Positions 33,821-42,792 of a stretch of 63,828 nucleotides of DNA are shown piece after piece. Both the position numbers and the translations under genes were made by a program. Origin of the DNA: UBA9732 sp963599445 (GTDB lineage Bacteria > Spirochaetota > Spirochaetia > Sphaerochaetales > Sphaerochaetaceae). Within the stretch, counting starts at the first letter, position 1. The number at the start of each line of letters is the position of its first letter. The notes beneath the pieces were generated by a model. It was not told the origin of the DNA and made no database searches. It saw only the letters and a program-made list of their open reading frames with translations. The DNA is taken from the NCBI GenBank assembly GCA_963599445.1, contig CAVBWZ010000014.1, positions 1 through 63,828 on the forward strand, written 5' to 3'.

Positions 33821-34328
33821 AAACAACGGTTCTTCACGAAAAAATCGGAGATGGGGAACAAATGGCAGTGCTGCCATTGTACATCTGGACAATCCTGCCA
33901 CTCTGAGATGAAGAGACCTTTGTCAAGAACCTTTGTACAAGATGGATGACATATAATTGAAAGCAATGGAGGACCTCAGGTCTTTCGGCACTTGACCACT
34001 CTGATATTCGTGGATTGGCTACCATAGGTCAATGGTTCGCCGAAGCCCCTGTCAGTCTAAAAGCGGGAATCGGACCTCGGGTCCGCCCCATAGAGCGGTC
34101 GAAGATGGACGAATCATGCACCTGTGCGTGGTCCTCCATTTTGGGTGAGGTCTAATCTGTGGCTGTTCCGTGACAACTGTAGCGGTTGTGGCGTCTGTAG
34201 TATGTGTAGGGTCCGTCGAATCTGTAGGAGTTGGGGCTTTAATGGCATCTGTTCAACGGGGCTACGGGTGCGCATGGAAAGCGCACTGACTCCATTGTTT
34301 CGCTATTGCGCGTTGCATTTCGAAATCC
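33821..34328. other. Accessory intergenic region with hairpins, no convincing gene
   Basis: About 500 bases between thpR and the methylase relic. It holds the hairpin TGGCAGTGCTGCCA near 33866, a TATAAT at 33952-33957 followed by structured sequence (GACCTCAGGTC, GGACCTCGGGTCC) and a 9-bp array. No long ORF, tRNA, SRP RNA, 6S or RNase P consensus was found. A small RNA from the TATAAT is possible but unproven. Confidence 0.4.
34154..34252. repeat. Degenerate 9-bp tandem array
   Basis: Eleven 9-base units end mostly in CTGT or TTGT (AATCTGTGG, GACAACTGT, AGCGGTTGT, GGCGTCTGT, AGTATGTGT and so on). A related array with the same AATCTGTGG start lies at 61704-61860. A frame through it reads as Cys every third residue, which I take to be a side-effect of the period. 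Confidence 0.75.
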
Positions 34329-34470
34329 TCAGACAAAGGGCCCATCCCCAAGAAAACCATTAAGAGCCAAATTATGATACACAGGTAAAGCCGTATTGCT
34401 TATCCCCTGTCTTTCATCCAGATATGGAGGATTACCGATTACAAAAATCAAACAGCTTGTCCTTCTTCAT
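34329..34470 (-). pseudogene. Frameshifted relic of an N6-adenine DNA methyltransferase
   Basis: A GGGAGGGAC Shine-Dalgarno and ATG (34470) lie 19 bases after the DUF262 stop. Translation gives MKKDKLFDF, then a frameshift at a five-base T run (34443-34447). With one T removed the frame continues as VIGNPPYLDERQGISNTA and PVYHNLALNG. NPPY is motif IV of gamma-class adenine methylases, and the FxVIGNPPY context matches Eco57I/type IIG or BREX-like methylases. The frame stops at 34329, so only about 45 residues survive. It was probably the methylase partner of the upstream DUF262 nuclease. Confidence 0.7.
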
Positions 34471-34488
34471 GTTTCCCGTCCCTCCCTT

Positions 34489-36468
34489 TTACATTATGTC
34501 CGCAAGGCAGATGTCATCGTATTCCCAATACTTCGCTCCCTGATATGCACCTGAATTGTTGACCTTGCCTTTGCGAGTCATAATCTCCCTCGTCAGAGGG
34601 GAGAGCTTCCACTTCTTTCCCTCAAACTCGACTTCCTTGTTGCTGATGACCTTCGCCTTAATGGAAGGGTCATTGATGAAGTTTATGTACAGGCCGACAA
34701 GCTGAAGCTCGTTGAACGAGAGGCCTCTGCTCTCTTTTGCGATGAAGTTGTTTGTTTTCCTCATGTCATCAGGTATCGGAAGTACCTTCTCGAGCAGGTA
34801 TGTGATGAGCCATTCAGCACGTTCAGTGATGGTATCCCCGTTCCACTCGTCGCAGCTGGTAATCATCGTCCTCGCAATCTGGAGTCCGGCGTTGTTGTCA
34901 TACAGAATCTTCTTTTCATTGAACGGCTTCTGACCCAGCTCCTGGTTGTGACGGATAAGAGTCAGATTCCCAATCGAGTTGATGTACTGCTGATGGATTG
35001 CCTCGGCATCAGGTCCTAGCGTTGCATTCCATTCCTGATTGAGGGTCCGCGGCATGATGTGCTCAATCTGGAGGCTCTCATCCAGCAGGTCTGGTCTGCT
35101 CTTTGTCAGCTTCTCCTCAATCATCGAAAGGAATAGCTTGCAGTACCGAAAGTTGTAGAAGTTCATGTCGAGAATTGTGCGCCTGACCTCAATGTCGTTT
35201 GGAAGGCGGAGGCTGTTCTCCTGATTTGCAAGAATCTTGAACATGACAGCCCGCTTGTTCTTCGCATTCTCAAGCTGGTTGAGTTTCTTGCCGAGCAACG
35301 GGAAGCTTTTGTTTTCTGCAGTCGTGGCACCGATGAGCCTTCTTCGAAGACTGTAGATGCGGAATGCGTCGATAATCTCGATGATGTCGTAATCATCGAA
35401 CTGGCCTTTCCTTCGTGCCTGCATCAGTTCCATGAGGAAGGAATATGCCGTCGTTACACTGAGACGGTTCAGGTCGTCAAGAAGTCTGTCTATGCCATCA
35501 TTGCCTGACTTTCCATTGGGGAGAATCATCGAGTAGGCATCTGCGTACTCGGCGAGGCTCTCAAGGAGGTCACGACTCTCAGAGTCCTTGAAGATGTTCT
35601 TGAACAGACCATACAGCTCCTTGAAGTTTGCTTCCGTCGCCTTGCGGAATGAACGATGCTCGTATGCCTGCATGTAGTCACGGATGAAGTCGGAAACGTG
35701 GCCGGGAATCTTCTCCTCGATGTGTAGCCAGTAACGGTTGTAGTATTTGCTCTGGAGGTCTGCATCAAGGCCGAGGAGCAGATAGTTTCTCACGAGGTCT
35801 GCAAGAGAGAGGGGTTTTCCGAGAGAGTTCATCGACTCGAAGATTTCCTGAGGGTTCTCCCATTCGTTCTTGTCCGGCTCCAGCTGAACGGTGATGAGGC
35901 TGAACTTGTCGAGGCCCTTCTCAATGAGCTCCTGAAGCTGATGTCCGTTGTTCTGGAGTGCGGAAAGCCTGTTCTTGAAATAGAAGTAGTTACGGAAGAC
36001 CGCAGAGTTCTTCTCCTTCTCCGAAAGGTCGAGACCGAGGATGATGTTCCGGTATGACGCCCAGTCCGATTCGACCTGTTTCAGTTTGATCTTGTACTCG
36101 CTGTCTCCATCTACGTTCTCGTTTCTTAGGTACTTGGAATCGATGAACCGCTTGAGGTTCTGGTCGGCTATCGTGTCTCTGAGAGCCACGAGGAAGAGCA
36201 TGGCGGTCGTGATGCGCTGCTGTCCGTCGATGAGGACCAGCTTACTGGGCCGCCCAAATACGGACTCAGTCTGAAAGTATGTGACTGTGCCTATGAAATG
36301 CTCTGTCGTCTCTCCAGCCTTGTTCTTCTCATAGGTTTTGAAGATATCGTCGATAAAGACCTCGCACTGGTCGCCGGTCCATTCGTAGTTACGCTGATAT
36401 GGCGGTATGAAGAACGTCACGTCGTTGTTCGACAACAGTTTGAGCAGATATGCAGTATCGGATTTCAT
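34489..36468 (-). CDS. DUF262/DUF1524 nuclease (GmrSD-like)
   Basis: A 659-residue protein of the GmrSD type, which in characterised members cuts modified phage DNA. The DUF262 (ParB-like NTPase) half shows IPPYQRNYEW at residues 21-30 and DGQQRITT at 81-88. The DUF1524 HNH half shows IEHIMPRTLNQEWN near 468 and NSIGNLTLI near 498, with N...F..KK after it, so the catalytic His-Asn set is present. The last 90 residues form an additional domain (SLSPLTREIM-like, ending YWEYDDICLADIM) that I cannot name. GGAGG precedes the ATG. It is followed by a methylase relic, so it is probably an orphaned restriction component. Confidence 0.88.
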   Translation of the reverse strand: MKSDTAYLLKLLSNNDVTFFIPPYQRNYEWTGDQCEVFIDDIFKTYEKNKAGETTEHFIGTVTYFQTESVFGRPSKLVLIDGQQRITTAMLFLVALRDTIADQNLKRFIDSKYLRNENVDGDSEYKIKLKQVESDWASYRNIILGLDLSEKEKNSAVFRNYFYFKNRLSALQNNGHQLQELIEKGLDKFSLITVQLEPDKNEWENPQEIFESMNSLGKPLSLADLVRNYLLLGLDADLQSKYYNRYWLHIEEKIPGHVSDFIRDYMQAYEHRSFRKATEANFKELYGLFKNIFKDSESRDLLESLAEYADAYSMILPNGKSGNDGIDRLLDDLNRLSVTTAYSFLMELMQARRKGQFDDYDIIEIIDAFRIYSLRRRLIGATTAENKSFPLLGKKLNQLENAKNKRAVMFKILANQENSLRLPNDIEVRRTILDMNFYNFRYCKLFLSMIEEKLTKSRPDLLDESLQIEHIMPRTLNQEWNATLGPDAEAIHQQYINSIGNLTLIRHNQELGQKPFNEKKILYDNNAGLQIARTMITSCDEWNGDTITERAEWLITYLLEKVLPIPDDMRKTNNFIAKESRGLSFNELQLVGLYINFINDPSIKAKVISNKEVEFEGKKWKLSPLTREIMTRKGKVNNSGAYQGAKYWEYDDICLADIM

Positions 36469-36570
36469 ACACCCTCCTTGATGGCTTTATATGTGAAGGT
36501 TTTGTCTTTTGCACACTCCCTGATGCGGCATAAGGGGATGGTTCCTGGATACGGAATAGCCTTGAATACC

Positions 36571-37575
36571 CTAGTCCAACTCCACGTCCATATCCTCTGA
36601 AAAGATTATGTCCACCGCCTTGCGGGGTGTGATCTGCCCCCTGATTATCTTGAACAGCAACAGCACCATTGGCATGTCCAGATCGTACTTCTTGGCCATC
36701 CTTACGACAGGCGTAAGCGCGTTTATACCCTCGACGACCATTCCAATCCGCTTTACGGCCTCATCGACGGGAACACCCTGCCCTATCAGACGCCCGCATC
36801 TGTTGTTGCGGCTATGAGGGCTCATGCACGTGACTATGAGGTCTCCAAGCCCGGCAAGGCCGAAGAACGTCTCAGGTTGGCATCCAAGGTGCCTTCCAAG
36901 ATTGTTCATTTCATGGATGCCAAGCGTCATTATCGCAGCCTTGGCGTTGTCTCCAAAGCCCAGTCCGTCCGATATCCCCGCCGCCAATGCAAAGATGTTC
37001 TTTATGGCACCGCATATCTCGGTTCCCCTCACATCCGTGCTGGTATAGACCTTCATGCAACCCGTGGAGAAGACCCGTTTCACGAAGTCCGCAGCATCCT
37101 GGTCCTTGGAGGCCGCCATTATCGTCGTTGGAAGGTCGACCGCAACCTCCTCCGCGTGGGTGGGACCTGACAGCACGACGACCTTCACATCGTCTCCAAG
37201 CTCGTCGCACAGCACCTCAGACAGGGTCTTGAAGGTCTTGTCCTCGATTCCCTTGGCTACATCCACCACGATTTGTCCACTTGGCACGTAAGGCGCGGCC
37301 TTGCGAGCAGTCTCCCTAATATAGACCGATGGCACAGCGAAAAGCACTATGTCCTTGTCTTCACAAGCCTTCTTGATTGAGGTCGTATACTCTATTCCGC
37401 TTTCAGGGAGCTTCATTTCTGGAAGACGTGCATAGAAGTTAGTCCTTGAAAGCTCCTCTATCTCGCTTTCCAATGCGGACCACACGACGACATCCTTGCC
37501 GGAATTGGCAAGGAGCCTGGCCAACGCCATGCCCCAAGTACCTGCACCCAAAATGCCAACTTTTGTCCTATCCAT
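36571..37575 (-). CDS. gpsA: Glycerol-3-phosphate dehydrogenase [NAD(P)+]
   Basis: A 334-residue cytosolic enzyme reducing DHAP to sn-glycerol-3-phosphate for phospholipid synthesis. It has the Rossmann motif GILGAGTWGMALA, the GPTHAEEVA region, the catalytic Lys in GAIKNIFALAAGISDGLGFGDN and GLGDLIVTCMSPHSRNN. The length is normal. It lies 34 bases after trpS on the same strand and upstream of the accessory DUF262 gene. Confidence 0.96.
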   Translation of the reverse strand: MDRTKVGILGAGTWGMALARLLANSGKDVVVWSALESEIEELSRTNFYARLPEMKLPESGIEYTTSIKKACEDKDIVLFAVPSVYIRETARKAAPYVPSGQIVVDVAKGIEDKTFKTLSEVLCDELGDDVKVVVLSGPTHAEEVAVDLPTTIMAASKDQDAADFVKRVFSTGCMKVYTSTDVRGTEICGAIKNIFALAAGISDGLGFGDNAKAAIMTLGIHEMNNLGRHLGCQPETFFGLAGLGDLIVTCMSPHSRNNRCGRLIGQGVPVDEAVKRIGMVVEGINALTPVVRMAKKYDLDMPMVLLLFKIIRGQITPRKAVDIIFSEDMDVELD

Positions 37576-37609
37576 AGGTTCTATCTATAAATTCCGTCAA
37601 CAGCGAAGA

Positions 37610-38626
37610 CTACTTCAAGGACACATGCATGTGGTCCTTGACATCTGAGACCATCTCGTTTCCAATGGCATTGGCCTTTGCCGTACCGGATACGATGAGG
37701 TCCTTGACATCGCTCCTATGGCTTTCATAGAAGGCTCTCTTCTCACGTATTGGATCCATGATTGCATTGAGCTTCTCTGCAAGCATCCTCTTGCATGCAA
37801 CGCATCCGATCTGAGCGTTCCTGCACATGGAGCACACGTTGCCTGCCTCGTCAGGATTGAACGTCTTGTGATAGGTGTAGACGGTACAGACATCTGGGTT
37901 TCCTGGAATCTTGACGCTTATCCTGTTGGTATCCGTCACAGCCTGCATGACCTTTTGGGAGACCGTCTTGGCATCGTCCGAGAGGTAGATTGCATTTCCA
38001 AGGCTCTTTCCCATCTTGGCGTTCCCGTCAAGGCCGCAGAGCCTTCCAGTCGATGAAAGCTTGGCCTGAGGCTCCGTTATGCTTGTACCGTACATCTCAT
38101 TGAAACGGCGCACAAGCTTTCTGGAGAACTCTATGTGTGGAAGCTGGTCCTCCCCCACAGGAACAAGGTCTGCATTGCAGAACGTGATGTCGGCGGTCTG
38201 CGAGACAGGATACCCAAGAAAACCATATGTGAGCTTTGAGAAGTCGTACTGGAAATCCCCATCGTTCTCGCCAAAGCCGTAGTTCCTTGACTCGCTCTTT
38301 ATGGTTGGATTGATAAGAAGGTGGTTCACGGTCGTGAGCATGGAATAGAAGACCGTAAGCTCCGCTATCGCCGTTATCTGGGACTGCTGCACAAGCGTTA
38401 TCTTCTCAGGGTCAAGCCCAACAGCGAGGTTGTCCATTGCAACCTGGTATATGCTGTCGTTTATAAGCTCAGGGTTCTGGAAGTGCGTTGTGAGCGCCTG
38501 GACGTCAGCAAGCAGGATGAACGTGTCGTAGTCGTTCTGAAGCGCAACCCTGCTCTGGAGGGAACCCACGAAGTGCCCAAGATGAAGCCTTCCTGTAGTT
38601 CTATCACCTGTTAGTATCCTTTTCAT
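37610..38626 (-). CDS. trpS: Tryptophanyl-tRNA synthetase
   Basis: A 338-residue class I synthetase. The HIGH motif is HLGH (TTGRLHLGHFVGSL), and KMGKSLGNAI replaces KMSKS, both normal for TrpRS. A CxxC-like cluster, CSMCRNAQIGCVACK, marks the subgroup with an Fe-S or zinc site. The ATG at 38626 has AAGGAG seven bases upstream; the frame extends to 38680 but that part is not conserved. It starts right after the lipoprotein stop. Confidence 0.95.
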   Translation of the reverse strand: MKRILTGDRTTGRLHLGHFVGSLQSRVALQNDYDTFILLADVQALTTHFQNPELINDSIYQVAMDNLAVGLDPEKITLVQQSQITAIAELTVFYSMLTTVNHLLINPTIKSESRNYGFGENDGDFQYDFSKLTYGFLGYPVSQTADITFCNADLVPVGEDQLPHIEFSRKLVRRFNEMYGTSITEPQAKLSSTGRLCGLDGNAKMGKSLGNAIYLSDDAKTVSQKVMQAVTDTNRISVKIPGNPDVCTVYTYHKTFNPDEAGNVCSMCRNAQIGCVACKRMLAEKLNAIMDPIREKRAFYESHRSDVKDLIVSGTAKANAIGNEMVSDVKDHMHVSLK

Positions 38627-38627
38627 T

Positions 38628-39563
38628 TCATATCTCCTTGAACACGTCAAGAAGCTGCAAAGCCACAGCCTTGACGGCATCGCGCTGTTGGTCCGTAAGT
38701 CCCAGATCCCTTATGTACACCATGTCGAGCTCCTGGACGAATTGGCTCTTCAGCTGTTCGAAGTCTATTGGAAGACCTTCCCTTCTGAGGTCTCCCACAT
38801 AGGAGGCCTTCACTATCACGGAGAAGCTTTTGGCCAAGGACTCGCTCTTGAGCTTGAAGTCCACTGAAAGCGTCTCCGTGTCCATCATAATGAGAATGTA
38901 CTCTATGTTCTCCAAGGCGCTTTGAGGGACGTCAAGGCCAATGTCAAGCATCGTCTTTGGATTGGAGACATATACTCCAAACGTGCTTGAGGCAAGCTTC
39001 TGGGCCTTCTCATCGGAAATGACCTTGTCGGCGGAACCTGAAGATCCAGCTCCAAAGGCCTTCTCATAGTTGGCCTCGACGTCGCTTGAGGAGAAAAGTA
39101 TGACACCGTTCTTCGGGACGGCGGCCTGTACGCCGGACTGCTCGTCCGTAAAGAACCTAAGGCCGCTTTCACCCTTGTGTTCTGTCAAGGCTCCACCAAG
39201 CTTGAGCGCTGCATTGAGAAGGGTCTTGGAATAGCTGCCCTCTATTGCACCATCGAAATCAAGAGTGCGGTAGTCTGCAGGATAGTCCTTGTACTCACCC
39301 GACCTATCGAAAAGGACGAGCGAAAGCCTTGTCATCCTGTCTGCAATGTACTGCACCTGTGAGTCGAGCGTCACATCGTTTTCAGCTGCAAATTCCTCCA
39401 CGTCAAAACTTTGGGCATTGACGGTGATAACAAGCTGTCCATCCGCTCCAAACGACTGTATGTACATCCTGTCCTTGAACGGCGTCGTGTGTGCACACGA
39501 TGCCAATACAAGGACGAACGAAGCCATGGCGATCAGAATGTAGGGACGGACGTTTTTTTTCAT
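38628..39563 (-). CDS. Lipoprotein, unknown function
   Basis: A 311-residue predicted lipoprotein with the lipobox VLASC (Cys23), so it should be anchored to a membrane facing the periplasm. The mature part is mixed alpha/beta without a motif I recognise. It has no low-complexity segment. It lies between ileS and trpS in a minus-strand run and its stop is adjacent to the trpS start. Confidence 0.65.
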   Translation of the reverse strand: MKKNVRPYILIAMASFVLVLASCAHTTPFKDRMYIQSFGADGQLVITVNAQSFDVEEFAAENDVTLDSQVQYIADRMTRLSLVLFDRSGEYKDYPADYRTLDFDGAIEGSYSKTLLNAALKLGGALTEHKGESGLRFFTDEQSGVQAAVPKNGVILFSSSDVEANYEKAFGAGSSGSADKVISDEKAQKLASSTFGVYVSNPKTMLDIGLDVPQSALENIEYILIMMDTETLSVDFKLKSESLAKSFSVIVKASYVGDLRREGLPIDFEQLKSQFVQELDMVYIRDLGLTDQQRDAVKAVALQLLDVFKEI

Positions 39564-39583
39564 CTACAGTCTCCAATGCAGCT

Positions 39584-42500
39584 TCAGATGCTTTTCTCTA
39601 TCCTTATCCTTGCACCTGACTCCGTCTCAGGAGCATCGAGCTCCGGATTGAACGAAGAAGAGACTGCAAGGGTCTCCGATTCTATGAACGACTTGAACTG
39701 GTCGTAGACCTTCTTCATGACGTCGTCTCCACCAATGACGAGGACTATCCTGTCGCTCACATCAAGGCCCATGTCCTTTCGCATGGTCTGGATGCTTCTT
39801 ACGACATCCCTTGCAATCCCTTCGTGGAGAAGGCTTTCTGTGACCTCTGTGTCGAATCCAACGGTAAGCTCCCCTTCGTTGAGGATCTTGAGGTTCTCCT
39901 TCTCGTTGCGCTGGATCACAAGGTCGCCCTTTCCAATGTCTATGGCCTGTCCCTCACCATACTCGACCTTGTGATTCATGCCCTCGAGGATGGTCGCAAT
40001 GCTATCGGACTTGAAGGCCTGTATCTTGGATGCCACGTCCTTCATGGCCTTTCCAAGCTTGGAACCAAGCACCTTGAAGTTGGCCTTTGCCGTGTAGTCC
40101 ACAAGTGAGGACTCGTCCCCGTGTATCTCCACGGCCTTCACGTTGAGCTCCTCGGCTATGATCGAGGCCATGTCGTTGAGTATCTTCCTGTCCTGGTCGT
40201 TCCTATCCACAAGGAAGAGCTTCTTCAGCGGCTGCCTGTTCTTGAGGTTGTTGGCGCTCCTTAGGGACCTTCCCATTGTGATCGCCTGGACGGTGAGCTC
40301 CATCATCCTCTCAAGGGCGTAGTCCCTGTGGGATGCATCGTACTTTGGATAGGTGCAAAGATGCACGCTTTCAGGGTCGTTCTCGGACCTAAGGTTCTGG
40401 TATATCTCCTCGCATATGAAAGGAAGTATTGGACATGCAAGCTTCACGAAGGTCACGAGCACCTTGTACAGTGTGTCGTAGGCCATCTTCTTGTCGCCGT
40501 CGTTCTCGCTCTTCCAGAATCTTCTTCTGCTTCTTCTTATGTACCAGTTGTTCAGGCTGTCCATGAACCTAAGGAGGCTCGTGCAGGCCCTTTGGATGTC
40601 GTACTTGTCCAAGGCATCGTCCATTTCGCAGGTCAGAGCCTCAAGCGTGGATATCATCCATCTGTCCAATGGGTTCTTGAGCTGCTCGAAAGGAGTCTCG
40701 CTTGGAACGTAGCCGTCTATGTTGGCGTACGTCACGAAGAACGAATAGGCGTTCCAGAGAGGAAGGATTATTGACTTGAGCACGTCCTTGACCATTTGGT
40801 CGGAGAACTTGAGGTCGTCTGCATGCACGGCTGCGCTGTTCATGAGGGCGAACCTAAGGGCATCGGCGCCATACTGGTTCACAAGGAGCATGGGGTCGGT
40901 GAAGTTGCCCTTGCTCTTGGACATCTTCTCTCCGTCCTCTGCAAGGATGATTCCGTTGACGACGCAGTGCTTGAAGGCAGGCTCGTCGAAAAGTGCGCTT
41001 GCCATGATGGTGAGCGTGTAGAACCAGCCTCTTGTCTGGTCAAGTCCTTCGCAGATGAAGTCCGCAGGGAACGTGCGGGCGAACCTCTCCTTGTTCTCGA
41101 ACGGGTAGTGAAGCTGTGCATATGGCATGCTTCCGCTCTCGAACCAGCAGTCAAGTACGTCCGGAACCCTTCTCATCGTACCCTTTCCATCTGGACTTGG
41201 CCATGTGAGCTTGTCAACGTTGTGCTTGTGGATATCGTCCACCTTTTGGCCGCATTTCTCTTCAAGCTCGGCTATGGAGCCTATGACCTCAACGTAGTCA
41301 GAACCATCGCATTTCCATACAGGGATTGGATTTCCCCAGAACCTATTTCTGGAGATGGCCCAGTCCCTGGCTCCTTCCAGCCACTTTCCAAAGCGGCCGT
41401 CCTTGAGGTGATCGGGTATCCAGGTTATCTTCTGGTTGTTTGCAACCATCCTTCCCTTTATCTTCTGGACATCCACATACCAACAGTCCATGGCCCTGTA
41501 GATGAGAGGGGTTCCTGTTCTCCAACAGAACGGATAGCTGTGAAGGTAGTTCTCCTTCTTCACGAGCTTCCCCTCCTCCTTGAGCCTTGCGATTATGGCC
41601 TTGTCCGCATCCTTGACGAATACGCCCTTGTAGTCAGGCACTTCGTCGGTGAACTTGCACTCGTCGTCTATAGGGCATACGACTGGGATTCCAGTTCCCT
41701 TGAGGACGTTGTAGTCGTCCTCTCCAAAGCCTGGAGCGGTGTGTACGATTCCACAGCCATCCACGGTGGTGACATAGTCGCCAAGGACAGTTACGAATGC
41801 ACCCTTGTCATAGAGGTCTGCAAAGTAGTCGAAAAGCGGCTCATAGCGCATACCTTTAAGCTCGATTCCCTTGTGGTGTTCAAGGATTTCGTAGGCGGAA
41901 GGATCCTTGTAGTACGATTCAAGCCTGGACTGACCAAGGTAGTACTTGTCTCCAGTGGCCTTGTCCAAGATGAGAACGTAGTCTATCTCAGGGCCCAAAG
42001 CCAACGCCAAGTTGGAAGGAAGGGTCCAAGGAGTCGTAGTCCATGCAAGGAAATAGGTGTTCTCAGTACCCTTGACCTTGAACCTGACCGTTATGGCAGG
42101 GTCCGTCACATCCTTGTAGCCGCCAAGGTTGACCTCCATGTTCGAAAGAGGACATCCAAGACCTGGGCTGTATGGAAGGATGTTGTATCCCTTGTATATG
42201 AGGCCTTTGTCGTAGAGTGTCTTGAACACCCACCAGATGCTCTCCATGAAGGACTTGTCCATGGTCTTGTAGCCGTGGTCGAAGTCAACCCACCTTCCCA
42301 TTCTGGTAATGGTATGCTTCCACTCGTTTGTGAACTGCAGGACGCTTGCACGGCACTGGTTGTTGTAGTTCTCGACGCCGTATTCCAGGATCTCCTTTGA
42401 GCTGGAGATTCCAAGCTTCTTCTTCATGAGGTTCTCTACAGGAAGTCCGTGGCAGTCCCATCCCCAGTTCCTCACGACCCTTTGGCCTTTCATAGTCTTG

Positions 42501-42712
42501 TATCTTGGAATGATGTCCTTGATCGTTCCCGGAACGAGGTGCCCGTAGTGAGGCAGACCGGTTGCGAACGGAGGGCCGTCGTAGAACGAGAACTCATTGT
42601 CCTCAGGGCGGCTTTCAATCGACTTCTTGAAGATGTCGTTCTCCTTCCAAAAATCAAGGATTTTCTCCTCCATTTTGGGGAAATCCTGTCTTGGATCAAC
42701 GCTTTTGAACAT
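39584..42712 (-). CDS. ileS: Isoleucyl-tRNA synthetase, euryarchaeal/eukaryal-like type
   Basis: A 1042-residue class I synthetase. The HIGH motif is HYGH (residues 53-56) in GLPHYGHLVPGTIKD, and KMSKS lies near 595. The chain lacks the C-terminal zinc Cys cluster of E. coli IleRS and has the GWDCHGLPVEN segment and a long C-terminal domain. This is the second IleRS class, found in eukaryotes and some bacteria, which is usually insensitive to mupirocin. GGAG lies seven bases before the ATG. It is divergent from the CCA-adding enzyme. Confidence 0.95.
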   Translation of the reverse strand: MFKSVDPRQDFPKMEEKILDFWKENDIFKKSIESRPEDNEFSFYDGPPFATGLPHYGHLVPGTIKDIIPRYKTMKGQRVVRNWGWDCHGLPVENLMKKKLGISSSKEILEYGVENYNNQCRASVLQFTNEWKHTITRMGRWVDFDHGYKTMDKSFMESIWWVFKTLYDKGLIYKGYNILPYSPGLGCPLSNMEVNLGGYKDVTDPAITVRFKVKGTENTYFLAWTTTPWTLPSNLALALGPEIDYVLILDKATGDKYYLGQSRLESYYKDPSAYEILEHHKGIELKGMRYEPLFDYFADLYDKGAFVTVLGDYVTTVDGCGIVHTAPGFGEDDYNVLKGTGIPVVCPIDDECKFTDEVPDYKGVFVKDADKAIIARLKEEGKLVKKENYLHSYPFCWRTGTPLIYRAMDCWYVDVQKIKGRMVANNQKITWIPDHLKDGRFGKWLEGARDWAISRNRFWGNPIPVWKCDGSDYVEVIGSIAELEEKCGQKVDDIHKHNVDKLTWPSPDGKGTMRRVPDVLDCWFESGSMPYAQLHYPFENKERFARTFPADFICEGLDQTRGWFYTLTIMASALFDEPAFKHCVVNGIILAEDGEKMSKSKGNFTDPMLLVNQYGADALRFALMNSAAVHADDLKFSDQMVKDVLKSIILPLWNAYSFFVTYANIDGYVPSETPFEQLKNPLDRWMISTLEALTCEMDDALDKYDIQRACTSLLRFMDSLNNWYIRRSRRRFWKSENDGDKKMAYDTLYKVLVTFVKLACPILPFICEEIYQNLRSENDPESVHLCTYPKYDASHRDYALERMMELTVQAITMGRSLRSANNLKNRQPLKKLFLVDRNDQDRKILNDMASIIAEELNVKAVEIHGDESSLVDYTAKANFKVLGSKLGKAMKDVASKIQAFKSDSIATILEGMNHKVEYGEGQAIDIGKGDLVIQRNEKENLKILNEGELTVGFDTEVTESLLHEGIARDVVRSIQTMRKDMGLDVSDRIVLVIGGDDVMKKVYDQFKSFIESETLAVSSSFNPELDAPETESGARIRIEKSI

Positions 42713-42779
42713 TTTTCTTCTCCATAGGATACAATTTGTGCAGTTTTGGAGAATTATATATCTTTTACACGTTTTCTGC

Positions 42780-42785
42780 TATATT
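42780..42785 (+). promoter_or_regulatory. Extended -10 of the cca gene, predicted leaderless
   Basis: TGC-TATATT ends seven bases before the ATG at 42793, with no Shine-Dalgarno. No good -35 is visible, consistent with an extended -10 promoter. Confidence 0.55.
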
Positions 42786-42792
42786 CAAAACC

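Noticed and set aside
33821..34328. SRP RNA, 6S RNA, tmRNA or RNase P RNA
   Set aside because: None of the conserved loops (for example GGAAGG..AGCAGCC of SRP RNA) is present.
34124..34363. An ORF with Cys every third residue
   Set aside because: It is the translation of a 9-bp tandem array, has no Shine-Dalgarno, and similar Cys repeats appear wherever the array recurs (61785 onward).
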